64,000 nt of DNA, taken from G965225705 sp965225705 (GTDB lineage Bacteria > Pseudomonadota > Alphaproteobacteria > Caulobacterales > Maricaulaceae). The notes beneath the pieces were generated by a model. The model ran no database searches. It had not been told where the DNA came from and saw only the letters and a list, made by a program, of their open reading frames with translations. Of this stretch, positions 1-8,343 are shown piece by piece. The stretch lies in assembly GCA_965225705.1 (NCBI GenBank), contig OZ245325.1, forward strand, positions 682,001 through 746,000. The letters are read 5' to 3'. Within the stretch, counting starts at the first letter, position 1, and every line of letters starts with the position of its first letter. The position numbers and the translations under genes are program-made.

Positions 1-1
1 G

Positions 2-178
2 GCTGTTACAGGAACGGGGCGTGCTGATAAGGTACAAATTGCCGCTATGATAAGGACTCTTCTCCCCACAGCAGGGGATATCAGGGAAGGGGATGCCGCA
101 GATGCCCTTGCCGTGGCCATCTGCCATGCACACCATTGTCCGGAACCTGAAAACACAATGATAAAGGCCAAACCATGA
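2..178 (+). CDS. ruvC: RuvC, C-terminal part (cut by window edge)
   Basis: The first 58 codons visible are the C-terminal end of crossover junction endodeoxyribonuclease RuvC, the nuclease that resolves Holliday junctions on which RuvAB act. The visible part has the conserved GTGRADKVQ stretch and the DAADALAVAICHAHH helix, which carries the last acidic active-site residues of the RNase H-like fold. The stop codon overlaps the ruvA start (ATGA), so the genes are translationally coupled, and ruvC-ruvA-ruvB form one operon. The N-terminal two thirds lies outside the window. Confidence 0.93.
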   Translation, partial: AVTGTGRADKVQIAAMIRTLLPTAGDIREGDAADALAVAICHAHHCPEPENTMIKAKP

Positions 179-837
179 TAGGGAAGCTTAAAGGTCTTGT
201 GGAGGCCCTGGGTGAATCTGAACTTCTTCTTGATGTTGGGGGGGTCGTCTACCTTGTGCAGGCCGGTCAGCGCACGCTGCAGGCCCTGATGCCGGGGGAA
301 CAGGTGGGCCTTCCTGTTGAAACCCATGTCCGGGAGGATATGATCCGCCTTTATGGCTTTTTGTGTGAGGAAGACCGTGCCTGGTTTGTGCGTCTTCAGA
401 TGATACAGGGTGTGGGCCCCAAAGCGGCCCTTGCTATTTTGGATGTTTTAACCCCTGAAGACCTTTTGTCTGCTGCAGCTATGGAGGATTCAGCAGCCAT
501 TGCCCGTGCACATGGTGTGGGCCCTAAGCTTGCACAGAGGATTGTGACGGAACTGAAAGATAAGCCAGTGCCTGCTCTTCGGGTTATGGAAGAAGGGGGA
601 CCAGGTTCAACACCTCCCTTACAGGGTCACGCTTCTTCTTCCCCTCAGCCCCCGTCTTCCGAAACATCCTCAAAGACCATGATGGATAAGCGCCGTGATG
701 CGCGTTCTGTTCTGATTAATCTGGGGATTGATCCCACAAAAGCAACCCGCGCTGTCGCTCAGGCCATAGGCGATCTGGGTGAGGGGGCTGAGCTTGACAG
801 CCTCATCAAAAAGGCCCTTCATGAGGCGAGCTCATGA
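175..837 (+). CDS. ruvA: Holliday junction branch migration protein RuvA
   Basis: RuvA binds four-way DNA junctions as a tetramer and loads the RuvB motor. The 220-residue protein has the family layout: an N-terminal OB-fold (MIGKLKG start, about 1-63), a helix-hairpin-helix region with GVGPKAAL (about 79-86) and a second GVGPKLAQ (about 114-121), a Pro/Ser-rich flexible linker (about 142-165), and a C-terminal RuvB-binding domain (about 170-218). It starts inside the ruvC stop and ends inside the ruvB start, four-base overlaps on both sides. The linker is slightly long, which is common in alphaproteobacteria. Confidence 0.97.
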   Translation: MIGKLKGLVEALGESELLLDVGGVVYLVQAGQRTLQALMPGEQVGLPVETHVREDMIRLYGFLCEEDRAWFVRLQMIQGVGPKAALAILDVLTPEDLLSAAAMEDSAAIARAHGVGPKLAQRIVTELKDKPVPALRVMEEGGPGSTPPLQGHASSSPQPPSSETSSKTMMDKRRDARSVLINLGIDPTKATRAVAQAIGDLGEGAELDSLIKKALHEASS

Positions 838-1907
838 ACATGCCCCCTCAACAAAGACTGGTTTCCGGAGCATCCCAGCCAGAAGACATGCGGGACAAAG
901 CCCTGCGCCCTTTATCTTTTGATGAGTTTGTGGGTCAGGATTCTGCAGTTGATAATCTGAAAATTTTTGTCCAGGCCGCGGGTCTTCGGGGGGAAGCTCT
1001 GGATCATGTCCTCTTTTATGGGCCTCCCGGGCTTGGTAAGACCACGCTGGCACACATTGTTGCCCGGGAACTTGGGGTGAATTTTCGTTCCACATCAGGT
1101 CCCGTCATTGCCAAAGCAGGGGATTTGGCCGCCCTACTGACCAATCTTGAACCACGGGATGTTTTGTTTGTTGATGAAATTCACCGCCTGAACCCTGCGG
1201 TGGAAGAAATTCTCTACCCTGCTATGGAAGATGGGGCTTTGGATCTTCTTATTGGGGAGGGGCCTTCTGCCCGGTCTGTTCGGATTGAGCTTGCCCCTTT
1301 TACGCTTATCGGGGCGACGACGCGCTCTGGTCTTTTGACAACACCTCTCAGGGATCGGTTTGGTATTCCTGTACGTCTGTCTTTTTATGATGAGAGGGCT
1401 TTGACACGTATTGTCACGCGTGCAGGCCAAAAACTGAATCTGGAGCTTACCTTAAAAGGTGCACGGGAAATTGCACGACGTTCCCGTGGTACGCCGCGTG
1501 TGGCCGGGCGTCTTTTGCGCCGCGTGCGTGATATTGCGGAACTTGAAAACAGGAAAGAAATTGACACAGACATAGCGGATAGCGCTTTACAACGTCTGGA
1601 GGTGGACAGGCTGGGGCTCGATAGTCAGGATCAGCGTTATCTCCGTATTTTGATCGATCATTTCTCAGGGGGGCCTGTGGGCCTTGAAACACTTGGGGCA
1701 GCTTTATCAGAAACCCGGGATGCTCTGGAAGATGTTGTGGAGCCTTATTTACTTCAACAGGGTTTTATCGCACGCACCCCCCGCGGGCGTGTGGCCTGTG
1801 CTAAAGCTTATGAACATCTGGGCCTTACCCCTCCTCTTCCCGAACAAAGGGAGGAGAACCTGTTTCAGGACCATGCCCTTAAAGCCCGAAATGAGAATGA
1901 GACCTGA
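834..1907 (+). CDS. ruvB: Holliday junction helicase RuvB
   Basis: RuvB is the hexameric AAA+ ATPase that drives branch migration together with RuvA. The 357 residues include the Walker A motif GPPGLGKT (63-70), Walker B LFVDEIHR (111-118), the sensor-1 region GATTRSG and the arginine-finger region TPLRDRFG. The C-terminal winged helix contains GGPVGLETL. The start ATG overlaps the ruvA stop. The downstream gene at 2079 has its own leader, so ruvB appears to be the last gene of the operon. Confidence 0.97.
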   Translation: MNMPPQQRLVSGASQPEDMRDKALRPLSFDEFVGQDSAVDNLKIFVQAAGLRGEALDHVLFYGPPGLGKTTLAHIVARELGVNFRSTSGPVIAKAGDLAALLTNLEPRDVLFVDEIHRLNPAVEEILYPAMEDGALDLLIGEGPSARSVRIELAPFTLIGATTRSGLLTTPLRDRFGIPVRLSFYDERALTRIVTRAGQKLNLELTLKGAREIARRSRGTPRVAGRLLRRVRDIAELENRKEIDTDIADSALQRLEVDRLGLDSQDQRYLRILIDHFSGGPVGLETLGAALSETRDALEDVVEPYLLQQGFIARTPRGRVACAKAYEHLGLTPPLPEQREENLFQDHALKARNENET

Positions 1908-2078
1908 ACCCTCCGGAATGTTCAGCATGCTCCGTCCTCAGTACGTATCTCATCTTGTGATATGTATGTTTTTTCTTTATCATCACCTCTGTGTTGTCCT
2001 GTGTGATTCACACAACAGGATGCCCTGACCCTGTTTCAGGTATCAGGCTTTTAAAAATATCATCAGGGAGAAGACTCT

Positions 2079-2411
2079 ATGTCTGCTAAATTTCTTATCC
2101 AGCGTGCGAAAAATGATGAATTTTACTTCACACTTAAAGCTGCCAATGGTGAACCCGTTGGACGCAGCGAAATGTACACACAAAAAGCCAGCGCAAAAAA
2201 TGGTATTGAATCTGTTAAGAAAAATGCCGGTGATCACAAGAATTATGCTTTTAAAGAGGGCAGGGATGGCCAACATTATTTTTCTCTGAAAGCAGGGAAT
2301 GGAGAAATCATCCTGCAAAGTCAGGGCTATGCTTCTGAGGATGGTGCAAAACGCGGTGCGGAAGCTGTAGGCCGTGCTGCTTCAGAGGCTGAAATCCTTG
2401 ATGAGAGTTAA
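2079..2411 (+). CDS. YegP-like DUF1508 tandem-repeat protein
   Basis: A 110-residue cytosolic protein made of two copies of the DUF1508/YegP module. Copy 1 (about 13-50) has FYFTLKAANGEPV followed by an AKNGIESVKKNA helix. Copy 2 (about 64-102) has HYFSLKAGNGEII followed by GAKRGAEAVGRAA. Each copy folds as a beta-beta-beta-alpha unit in the known E. coli YegP structure; the biological role is not established. The start has a Shine-Dalgarno (GGGAGA, about 2068-2073). The leader from 1908 separates it from ruvB, so it is probably transcribed on its own. Confidence 0.9.
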   Translation: MSAKFLIQRAKNDEFYFTLKAANGEPVGRSEMYTQKASAKNGIESVKKNAGDHKNYAFKEGRDGQHYFSLKAGNGEIILQSQGYASEDGAKRGAEAVGRAASEAEILDES

Positions 2412-2465
2412 GGGGCTCTGATTTCTGATCCGGCGTTTTGTGGTTTTATACACGGCCTTTTTTAT

Positions 2466-2507
2466 GATAAGCAGGGGTAAGGGTTCCCTTTTTCCTCTGC
2501 TCTTATC
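2466..2507. terminator. Stem-loop between convergent genes
   Basis: GATAAGCAGGGG pairs with CCTCTGCTCTTATC, with a small bulge and a loop of about 17 bases. It lies between the + strand YegP-like gene and the - strand methyltransferase, where a bidirectional terminator would be expected. There is no strong T-run on either side, so the terminator role is inferred. Confidence 0.3.
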
Positions 2508-2634
2508 CTTGTTTAACCTGTTATCTCAAACTTTGCAGTCTTCATTTTGGTGCGGGGGATTAAGTTTTTATCACAGCTCTGTGAGAGTGGTGTGAGGTTA
2601 TATCACATATCGTGGTGTTGAGAAGGCCACAGCT

Positions 2635-3312
2635 TCAAAAAACAAAACCCGGTTTCTTTTCAAAACCTGGCAGCATTTGGGAGCGAGTTTCAAACAGGGT
2701 ACGATAGCTTGTGTGATGGCCAGATCTGATATAGAGGCGGGCTTCCCCATATGTCTTTTGATGAACAATAACGGCGAGGCGGCCATGTTCTTGTGAGAGA
2801 AGCTCTAACCAGGCTTCAGGCACCCGCTCTACAGCACCATTGACAAAAATTGCATCAAAAGGTCCATGTTCCGGCAGGCTGTTCTCAAGCTTTCCTTCTA
2901 TGACAGCATTATTATCAAGCCCGAGATTTGCCAGAATATGACTTGCTCTTTCAACACGTGTTGCATCATCTTCGAGAGCTATCACCATCTCGGCAAGATG
3001 AGAAAAAATTGCTGTCGAATAGCCCAGACCACAGGCAATATCCAACACAAGATCCGTGGGCTTTATATCAAGAGCTTCCACAAGCCTTGCAAAACTGCAG
3101 GGCCGCATAAGGGCCCGTCCCTCATCTATCTGTGTCTCACAGTCTGCATAAACAAAGGCTTGCCTGTTTTCCGGGGCAAAAGCTTCACGTGGTGTTTTTG
3201 CCAGAGCATCCAGCAAAGCTTTATCTGTTACATGATCGGTACGTATTTGGCTGTTGATCATAGCCGTACGTTGCGCGGCATAATCTTCCATGCCCGTCCT
3301 GTCCTGATTCAT
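2635..3312 (-). CDS. Protein-L-isoaspartate O-methyltransferase family protein
   Basis: A 225-residue SAM-dependent methyltransferase of the Pcm family. It has an N-terminal MINSQIRTDHVTD segment with the typical RTD(V) substrate-side motif, the YADCETQIDEGRALMRP region, SAM motif I VLDIACGLGYSTA (about 94-106), a motif II acidic stretch and FDAIFVNGAV as motif post-I/II. Alphaproteobacteria usually carry a short Pcm-like paralogue of this kind, often near tolC, and its substrate is not certain. Classical Pcm has a GSGYQ-type motif; here GLGYS is present, so true isoaspartate repair activity is not assured. Confidence 0.88.
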   Translation of the reverse strand: MNQDRTGMEDYAAQRTAMINSQIRTDHVTDKALLDALAKTPREAFAPENRQAFVYADCETQIDEGRALMRPCSFARLVEALDIKPTDLVLDIACGLGYSTAIFSHLAEMVIALEDDATRVERASHILANLGLDNNAVIEGKLENSLPEHGPFDAIFVNGAVERVPEAWLELLSQEHGRLAVIVHQKTYGEARLYIRSGHHTSYRTLFETRSQMLPGFEKKPGFVF

Positions 3313-3592
3313 CGTGGTATAAGCCTCTGTCCTGATGGCGTGTTAATACAGCATACTCTTTTTTTATGCCTTATATCAATCAAAAAGCTTTGCAAGAGCC
3401 TTTCTCACAGATGAGGATAAAAAATGCATGCATATCACAGAATTTCAGACTTTTTTGAAAACAGGGCCTTAAAAATCATCTTGCACTCAGGCAGGAAGCA
3501 CCGTAAAAGACTTGCTCATTCTCTGGAAGACAGGGTAAAAAAGAGATGGCAGGGGCTTGTACTTCTTCTTGAGAAGACCTGTCTTTTAAAGG

Positions 3593-3666
3593 GGCCGCGT
3601 GGCGGAATGGTGACGCAGCGGATTGCAAATCCGTCTACCCCGGTTCGATTCCGGGCGCGGCCTCCA
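3593..3666 (+). tRNA. tRNA-Cys (GCA)
   Basis: A full cloverleaf: acceptor GGCCGCG pairs with CGCGGCC, anticodon GCA lies at 3625-3627 within the loop TTGCAAA, the T-arm is GGTTCGATTCC, the discriminator base is U, and CCA is encoded. U73 with GCA anticodon is the cysteine identity set. A possible promoter, TTGCTC (3512-3517) then TAAAAA (3536-3541) with an 18-base spacer, lies upstream. Confidence 0.97.
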
Positions 3667-3683
3667 TATTTGTTAAAAAACTC

Positions 3684-3760
3684 CTGACATATCAACGGCT
3701 TAAACCTTGTTATGTCAGTCTCATCATCTTTCTGAGTTTTTTCCTGAGGTAAAAAAACTC
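3684..3760. repeat. Two stem-loops downstream of tRNA-Cys
   Basis: First inverted repeat: CTGACATA (3684-3691) with TATGTCAG (3711-3718). Second: GAGTTTTTT (3734-3742) with AAAAAACTC (3752-3760). Both are perfect. They follow the tRNA and lie before the end of the convergent Nudix gene, so transcript termination or 3'-end protection is the simplest explanation. Confidence 0.5.
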
Positions 3761-3834
3761 TCCTGATAGCTCAGATTTTGTGCGTCTTTGTGTGTTGAAG
3801 GGCCGCAAACAGGCAAAGTCCGGAGAAGGTAAAT

Positions 3835-4503
3835 TTACCTGCGTGTTCCGGTCCGCGCCAGCCTGTGTTCTAAACGATCAAGAACACGGGAAGTAACAGG
3901 TGCAAGGGAGAGTTTACGTATCGTCTCAAAACACCGCCAGTTCAGGTCTTCCAGCTCACCAGAGGGGGTAAAGTCTGAAAAATATTGAGCATACTGTTTT
4001 TCTGCATAAAAGAACCAGGTATCAAAGCGGCGTGCTTTTCCCGCCGGGGTGATGGCACGGGCAAACACCTGTAAAGGTTTTATATCTGGTAAAAACCCAC
4101 GGGCGTGGAAAAAAGACCCGTCCGGAGACGACGCCTGAGACAGGCCAGAATCCTTTTTAACCAGAGCCCAACCCGTTTCTTCCCATGTTTCCCTGATGGC
4201 AGCGATGGCTGTAGCACGTGCATGACGTGGTGTGAGGGTTTTTTCCAGAACACGCCTTGCTTTGGGGGAGAACCGGCTGGCTAAGCTCACAAAACCGTCT
4301 GAGGTGTCGACACGACCACCCGGAAAAACATAGACACCCGGCATAAAAACATGGTGGGCTGAGCGGCGTCCCATCAGGACCCGCCAGTTTGTTCCGTCAT
4401 GGTTGATAAGCGCTAAGCAGGCTGCGGGAGAGGGATGCGGTGCGCGGGGGCGTAAAAAGCCTCCCTGATATTTACGGGCAAACCATCGTGTCAGGTTTGA
4501 CAT
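3835..4503 (-). CDS. NUDIX hydrolase
   Basis: A 222-residue Nudix-fold pyrophosphohydrolase. The Nudix box is split: GVYVFPGGRVD is followed by an insertion of about 37 residues, and then RETWEETGW, which carries the catalytic metal-binding glutamates. This long-insert architecture is typical of the NUDT7/NUDT19-like group; the substrate (CoA derivative or nucleotide diphosphate) is not determinable here. The start overlaps the end of rnr by 13 bases, so the two genes are co-transcribed and translationally linked. An rnr-Nudix pair is a recurrent alphaproteobacterial arrangement. Confidence 0.9.
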   Translation of the reverse strand: MSNLTRWFARKYQGGFLRPRAPHPSPAACLALINHDGTNWRVLMGRRSAHHVFMPGVYVFPGGRVDTSDGFVSLASRFSPKARRVLEKTLTPRHARATAIAAIRETWEETGWALVKKDSGLSQASSPDGSFFHARGFLPDIKPLQVFARAITPAGKARRFDTWFFYAEKQYAQYFSDFTPSGELEDLNWRCFETIRKLSLAPVTSRVLDRLEHRLARTGTRR

Positions 4504-6656
4504 GATGGCGGCCCTTTTTGACCTTTTTTGCGCCTGGCATGAGATGTGCGTGATGATGTTCTGTGAGAGGCCTGTTTTTTATTGCTTTTCTTTCCTTTTT
4601 TTCTCTTCTCAGCAGGTGTGAGATTTTCAAAAAGCAAGCCGCCGCTTACGGGATTTGCCGTTTTAAGACGTATTTTTACAGGGCCCCCAAATGTCCACAC
4701 CCCTCCGGATCTGACCTCTGTAAGGGTTCGGTTTTTATCATCATACAAAAGACGTCCCCGGCTCAGAAAGCGTGCAGGAATAAACCCTTCGGCCCCATAG
4801 TCTTCAAGGCGTATGAAAAGACCTGAACGGGAAACACCACTGATTCGGCCTTCAAAAACCTCTCCCGTATGGGCACGCAGGAAGCTGGTGATGAAACGTT
4901 CCCTCGCCCCCCGTTCCACAGAGCTCGCACGTCGTTCTGCAAAGCTTAAATGTTCTGCCATCTCCTCACATAAAGAGGGGGTATATTCCTCCCCGCCTTT
5001 CCCTAAGCTTAACGAGGTAATAAGGGCGCGATGTACAAGAAGATCACTATACCGGCGTATAGGGGATGTAAAATGGGTATATGCCGAAAGATTAAGGCCA
5101 AAATGTCCGGTATTATCCTGATGATAAAAGGCCTGCATCTGGGCGCGCATGACAAGATCCTGCACCAGATGATATGAGGGGGTTGTCCGGGCCTGTTGAA
5201 GAAGGGTGTTGAACAGGGCTCCGTCAGGCTCTTTATCCGGCGCCCAGTGACATGACAATCCTGAAAGACCTGAAAGACTATGGCTGAGCCCCTCCAGCTT
5301 TTCCTCTGAAGGGGCAGGGTGGACACGATAGAGCGTGGAGAGCCCTGTCGCCTGCAGGGTTTCAGCAGCCGCACAATTTGCCTGAATCATGCTTTCTTCT
5401 ACCAGCCTGTGTGCTTCAAGCCGCATGCGGGGTTCAAAATGTTCAACATGGCCATCTTCACCCAGAATTAAGCGATATTCAGCCGGGTCAAGATCCAGAG
5501 GCTGGCGCCTTTCACGCGCTTTTTTTAAGTCCTGATACACCTTCCATAAAGGCTGAAGTGTCTTTTCCATCAAAGGGATAGTTTTCTGACAAGGGGTCCC
5601 GTCAAAAGCTTTTTGTGCCTGAATATATGTCAAACGGGCGGCAGAGCGCATCATGGCGCGATGGAAACTATGATCCTTCTTCTCTCCACGGGCATCAAAA
5701 ACAAGACGGACGGCAAGACAGGGGCGATCTTCATCTTCCTTCAGACTACAGAGATCTGTGGACAGACGTTCTGGTAACATAGCCTCAACACGATCGGGGA
5801 GATAAATGGAAAAACCACGCTCATAGGCCCCTTTATCCAGAGCACTGCCCGGTGTGACATAGGCTGCAACATCAGCAATAGCAACCCATAAAATATGCCC
5901 TCCGGGATTGGCGGGATCGGTGTCCTGTTCTGCAAAGACAGCATCATCATGATCCCGGGCGTCATTGGGATCAATCGTCACAAAAGGCTTCTCCCTAAGA
6001 TCAAGCCGTCCTTCTAAATGAACAGGCTGACATGCTTTTGCCTGTTTTTCTTCCTCTTTTGAAAAGCCGGAAGGGGCCTCATAAAGCCTGAGTGCTATGA
6101 GACTATAGGCTGCTGATCCCTTTGCATGGCCTACAATGTTGAGAACGCGTGCTCTGGGAGATGTGCCCCGCCGATAAGGTCGAACAGGTGCTGCCATGCA
6201 GAGATCTCCAGCCCTGACATCAGGACTGTTTTTGGAAGGGGAGAGTTTAAAAACCTCTCTCATATGCCGTTCAACAGGGACGAGGTATAAAGATGCTTTC
6301 TCTCCTTCTGCATAGCATAAAACTGTTTCGGGTCCTATGTTAAGGCGTGTGATGATATGGGCTGTATATGTTGTTTGAGCTTCTCCTGCCTTTTGGGGGG
6401 TGTTTTTCTCCATGGTGTCTTCCCGGGTGTGAAGACGGACCAGAGCTGTATCCCCCGCTTTGACCCTGTAGCGGTCTTTTTTTTCTTTCCTGCCCGGGTG
6501 TTGCAGACGAATAGGCGGTGCCTCCCGTCCGTCCAGAGGTTTCACCCACAAAGTTTTATCGCCAGGGTGTTGATAGATCTCAACAGGCAGAACAGAGGGG
6601 AGGGAGGAGCTGTCCTGTGACGGAGGTTTTGCCCGTGCTCGACGATCAACAGACAC
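4491..6656 (-). CDS. rnr: Ribonuclease R
   Basis: A 3'-5' exoribonuclease of the RNB family that degrades structured RNA. The catalytic Asp cluster IDPNDARDHDDA (about 228-239, Asp229/232/235/237/238) is intact. An S1 domain (GRISGVSRSGLFIRL) follows the RNB domain, and the tail is Lys/Arg/Ser-rich, as expected for an RNA-binding C-terminus. GTG at 6654-6656 is the start: AAGGAGG lies 7 bases upstream and an in-frame TAA immediately precedes it. At 721 residues the protein begins directly at the cold-shock domains and lacks the N-terminal helix-turn-helix extension of many RNase R proteins. Confidence 0.95.
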   Translation of the reverse strand: MSVDRRARAKPPSQDSSSLPSVLPVEIYQHPGDKTLWVKPLDGREAPPIRLQHPGRKEKKDRYRVKAGDTALVRLHTREDTMEKNTPQKAGEAQTTYTAHIITRLNIGPETVLCYAEGEKASLYLVPVERHMREVFKLSPSKNSPDVRAGDLCMAAPVRPYRRGTSPRARVLNIVGHAKGSAAYSLIALRLYEAPSGFSKEEEKQAKACQPVHLEGRLDLREKPFVTIDPNDARDHDDAVFAEQDTDPANPGGHILWVAIADVAAYVTPGSALDKGAYERGFSIYLPDRVEAMLPERLSTDLCSLKEDEDRPCLAVRLVFDARGEKKDHSFHRAMMRSAARLTYIQAQKAFDGTPCQKTIPLMEKTLQPLWKVYQDLKKARERRQPLDLDPAEYRLILGEDGHVEHFEPRMRLEAHRLVEESMIQANCAAAETLQATGLSTLYRVHPAPSEEKLEGLSHSLSGLSGLSCHWAPDKEPDGALFNTLLQQARTTPSYHLVQDLVMRAQMQAFYHQDNTGHFGLNLSAYTHFTSPIRRYSDLLVHRALITSLSLGKGGEEYTPSLCEEMAEHLSFAERRASSVERGARERFITSFLRAHTGEVFEGRISGVSRSGLFIRLEDYGAEGFIPARFLSRGRLLYDDKNRTLTEVRSGGVWTFGGPVKIRLKTANPVSGGLLFENLTPAEKRKKGKKSNKKQASHRTSSRTSHARRKKGQKGPPSCQT

Positions 6657-6761
6657 AGATCTTCCTCCTTAAAGACTCGGTTTTATGTGTGATACACCAA
6701 ATGAAAGGAATGAAAGGGAGGTGTTGAGACAAACAGGGCTTTCCCAGACAGGTTTTATAGA

Positions 6762-7349
6762 TCATTTGATGCGTTTGACACGAATAGCACGCGCATAATC
6801 CCCGTCTTCATTCTCAAGGCGCATAGTATAGCTGCTCAGGGCACCTTTTTTAAGGGTGGCTTTGAGATCCCCGCGGGGAATACGCACTTTTTGCCCACTT
6901 AAAAAGCGCCAGACCTGTCCGTTGTCCATGGTGAAAACAGGGCCAGAAGGTGTTTTTTTCCAGCTTTTGAGATTTATAAGAAGTGTTGGCGTGTCTTTCT
7001 TCTTCATGCCAAATAAAGAGGGAAGACTGGGAAGAGAAAAGCCAAATGCTTCCTGTCTCAGTTTTTCTGCTTTTTGTGCATCTACGACAAGAAGGTTTTT
7101 CTGTGTCTCCTGCTCTTTAAGCTGGCTTATATTTTTGTCATAGCAGGCGAGACGTTCTTCTGCTTTTTTAATGTCCATACAGGCATAAATATGAGACAAG
7201 GGGGAAGCCGTCTTCACCTCAGCACGGGCAGGAAGAGCCAGAAACACTGTATGGAGAAGAGAAAAAGTCACGCACAAAGCGATAATTTTTGGGAAAGAGG
7301 GAAGAGAAGAAAAGATCGTCATACCGGACATCCCTATAGAATTAAACAC
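6762..7349 (-). CDS. Exported protein with RLACYD motif, unknown function
   Basis: A 195-residue protein with a signal peptide (hydrophobic core about 20-38, ending PARAE). The mature N-terminus has IYACMDIKKAEERLACYDK, the Cys-x(n)-RLACYD motif seen in small exported proteins of Gram-negative bacteria, including VasI/TagA-like and other uncharacterised families. The two cysteines probably form a disulfide. A helical charged linker follows, then a small beta-rich domain containing NGQVWRFLSG and a GDYARAIRVKR end. It starts at GTG with AAAAGG upstream; ATG codons 6 and 9 residues further in are alternatives. Function unknown. Confidence 0.7.
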   Translation of the reverse strand: MFNSIGMSGMTIFSSLPSFPKIIALCVTFSLLHTVFLALPARAEVKTASPLSHIYACMDIKKAEERLACYDKNISQLKEQETQKNLLVVDAQKAEKLRQEAFGFSLPSLPSLFGMKKKDTPTLLINLKSWKKTPSGPVFTMDNGQVWRFLSGQKVRIPRGDLKATLKKGALSSYTMRLENEDGDYARAIRVKRIK

Positions 7350-7387
7350 GATAAGCCTTTTTGCAAAAAGAAAAAGGTCTGTGCAAT

Positions 7388-7421
7388 CTTCCTAACATAT
7401 TGGGAATTATATGTTAAGAAG
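7388..7421. promoter_or_regulatory. Long inverted repeat in a divergent intergenic region
   Basis: CTTCCTAACATAT (7388-7400) pairs with ATATGTTAAGAAG (7409-7421) with one mismatch. It sits in the 325-base space (7350-7674) between a - strand gene starting at 7349 and a + strand gene starting at 7675, and is followed by AGAATATAATC (about 7446-7456), a good -10 box pointing right. A second small repeat, TCACT/AGTGA, lies at about 7427-7446. An operator for a dimeric regulator is a reasonable inference. Confidence 0.4.
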
Positions 7422-7674
7422 AGGCATCACTCTTTATTTTTAGTGAGAATATAATCTTAATAAACGTTTCCATCAATCTTGTGTGTCCGGGGAAGGAGAC
7501 TCTATAGCCCCCTGTTTTTTTTATGTATGACAGGGATCGTGAGGGTAGGAAAACATCTGAACACCTCATTTGCCCACAGGCTTTAAAGACTGTATTATGC
7601 CTGTCTCAGCCTGTGCCCTTTTCAGGTACAATACGGGCCTTTGTCTCAGATTCTCAGGAGAAGAAAGAACACGT

Positions 7675-8253
7675 ATGGATCAAACTCCTTTTAAGCATTT
7701 AGCAAAACTGGCCTCACAGTATGGTATGCGGGCTTTAGAAAATTATACGCTGCCACGTTCACTGGCTGAACGGTTGCGTGATCGCTTTAACCTGTATCTC
7801 AAGGGGCCCGGCCAGTCTGTTTTTCTTGTTCCCCCCAAAGGGCCCTTTGGTCCGGGCAATGCACGATCCGGGGCTTTTTCTGTCTCAGGTCAGGGGATTT
7901 TGCCTCTTGAGCCTATTAGTTTTGGTCTCGCCCTTCGTCTTGCAAAAACAGGGGGGCTTTTAAGGCTTGTGGTCAGCTGCATGAAAGAAGGCAGTGTTAT
8001 GCGCCTTAAGCTTGAGGGTGGTAAAACCTATGATCTTGCTTTAAGCACAGATGAGAAAAAACCAGCCAGTGATGAAGAACTTGATAAAGTTTGCCATTTT
8101 ATGCATGACCATGCGACCCAGTGGTTTTCCACCCGTATTCAGGAATATGATAATGGGGAGTATGGATCACAAAATATAGGCTTTGATATTATCAGTTTTG
8201 AAGAAATGGAAGACGCTGATGATCAGGGGGAAGAGGTGAAGAAAAAAACCTGA
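7675..8253 (+). CDS. Conserved hypothetical protein
   Basis: Start at ATG 7675 is preferred because AGGAG lies at 7657-7661, although the spacing is long; an in-frame ATG further upstream (7570) would add 35 residues that look non-coding. The 192-residue product is soluble, with no signal peptide. It has a Gly/Pro-rich central part, a helical segment, and a very acidic C-terminus (FEEMEDADDQGEEVKKK). I do not recognise the family. It stands alone between an exported protein and a mechanosensitive channel. Confidence 0.65.
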   Translation: MDQTPFKHLAKLASQYGMRALENYTLPRSLAERLRDRFNLYLKGPGQSVFLVPPKGPFGPGNARSGAFSVSGQGILPLEPISFGLALRLAKTGGLLRLVVSCMKEGSVMRLKLEGGKTYDLALSTDEKKPASDEELDKVCHFMHDHATQWFSTRIQEYDNGEYGSQNIGFDIISFEEMEDADDQGEEVKKKT

Positions 8254-8343
8254 AGCTTTTCAGAGCCTGTAAAAAATGTATAAAATTTTTCGCCTGAACA
8301 TCAAAAGCGTATAAGGCTTCTCAGGGTAACAGAAAAGGGGAAT

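Noticed and set aside
3795..3830. CAGGCAAAGTCCGGAGAAGG recalls the RNase P RNA GGAAAGTCCGG element
   Set aside because: The interval is far too short for RNase P RNA and other conserved segments are missing.
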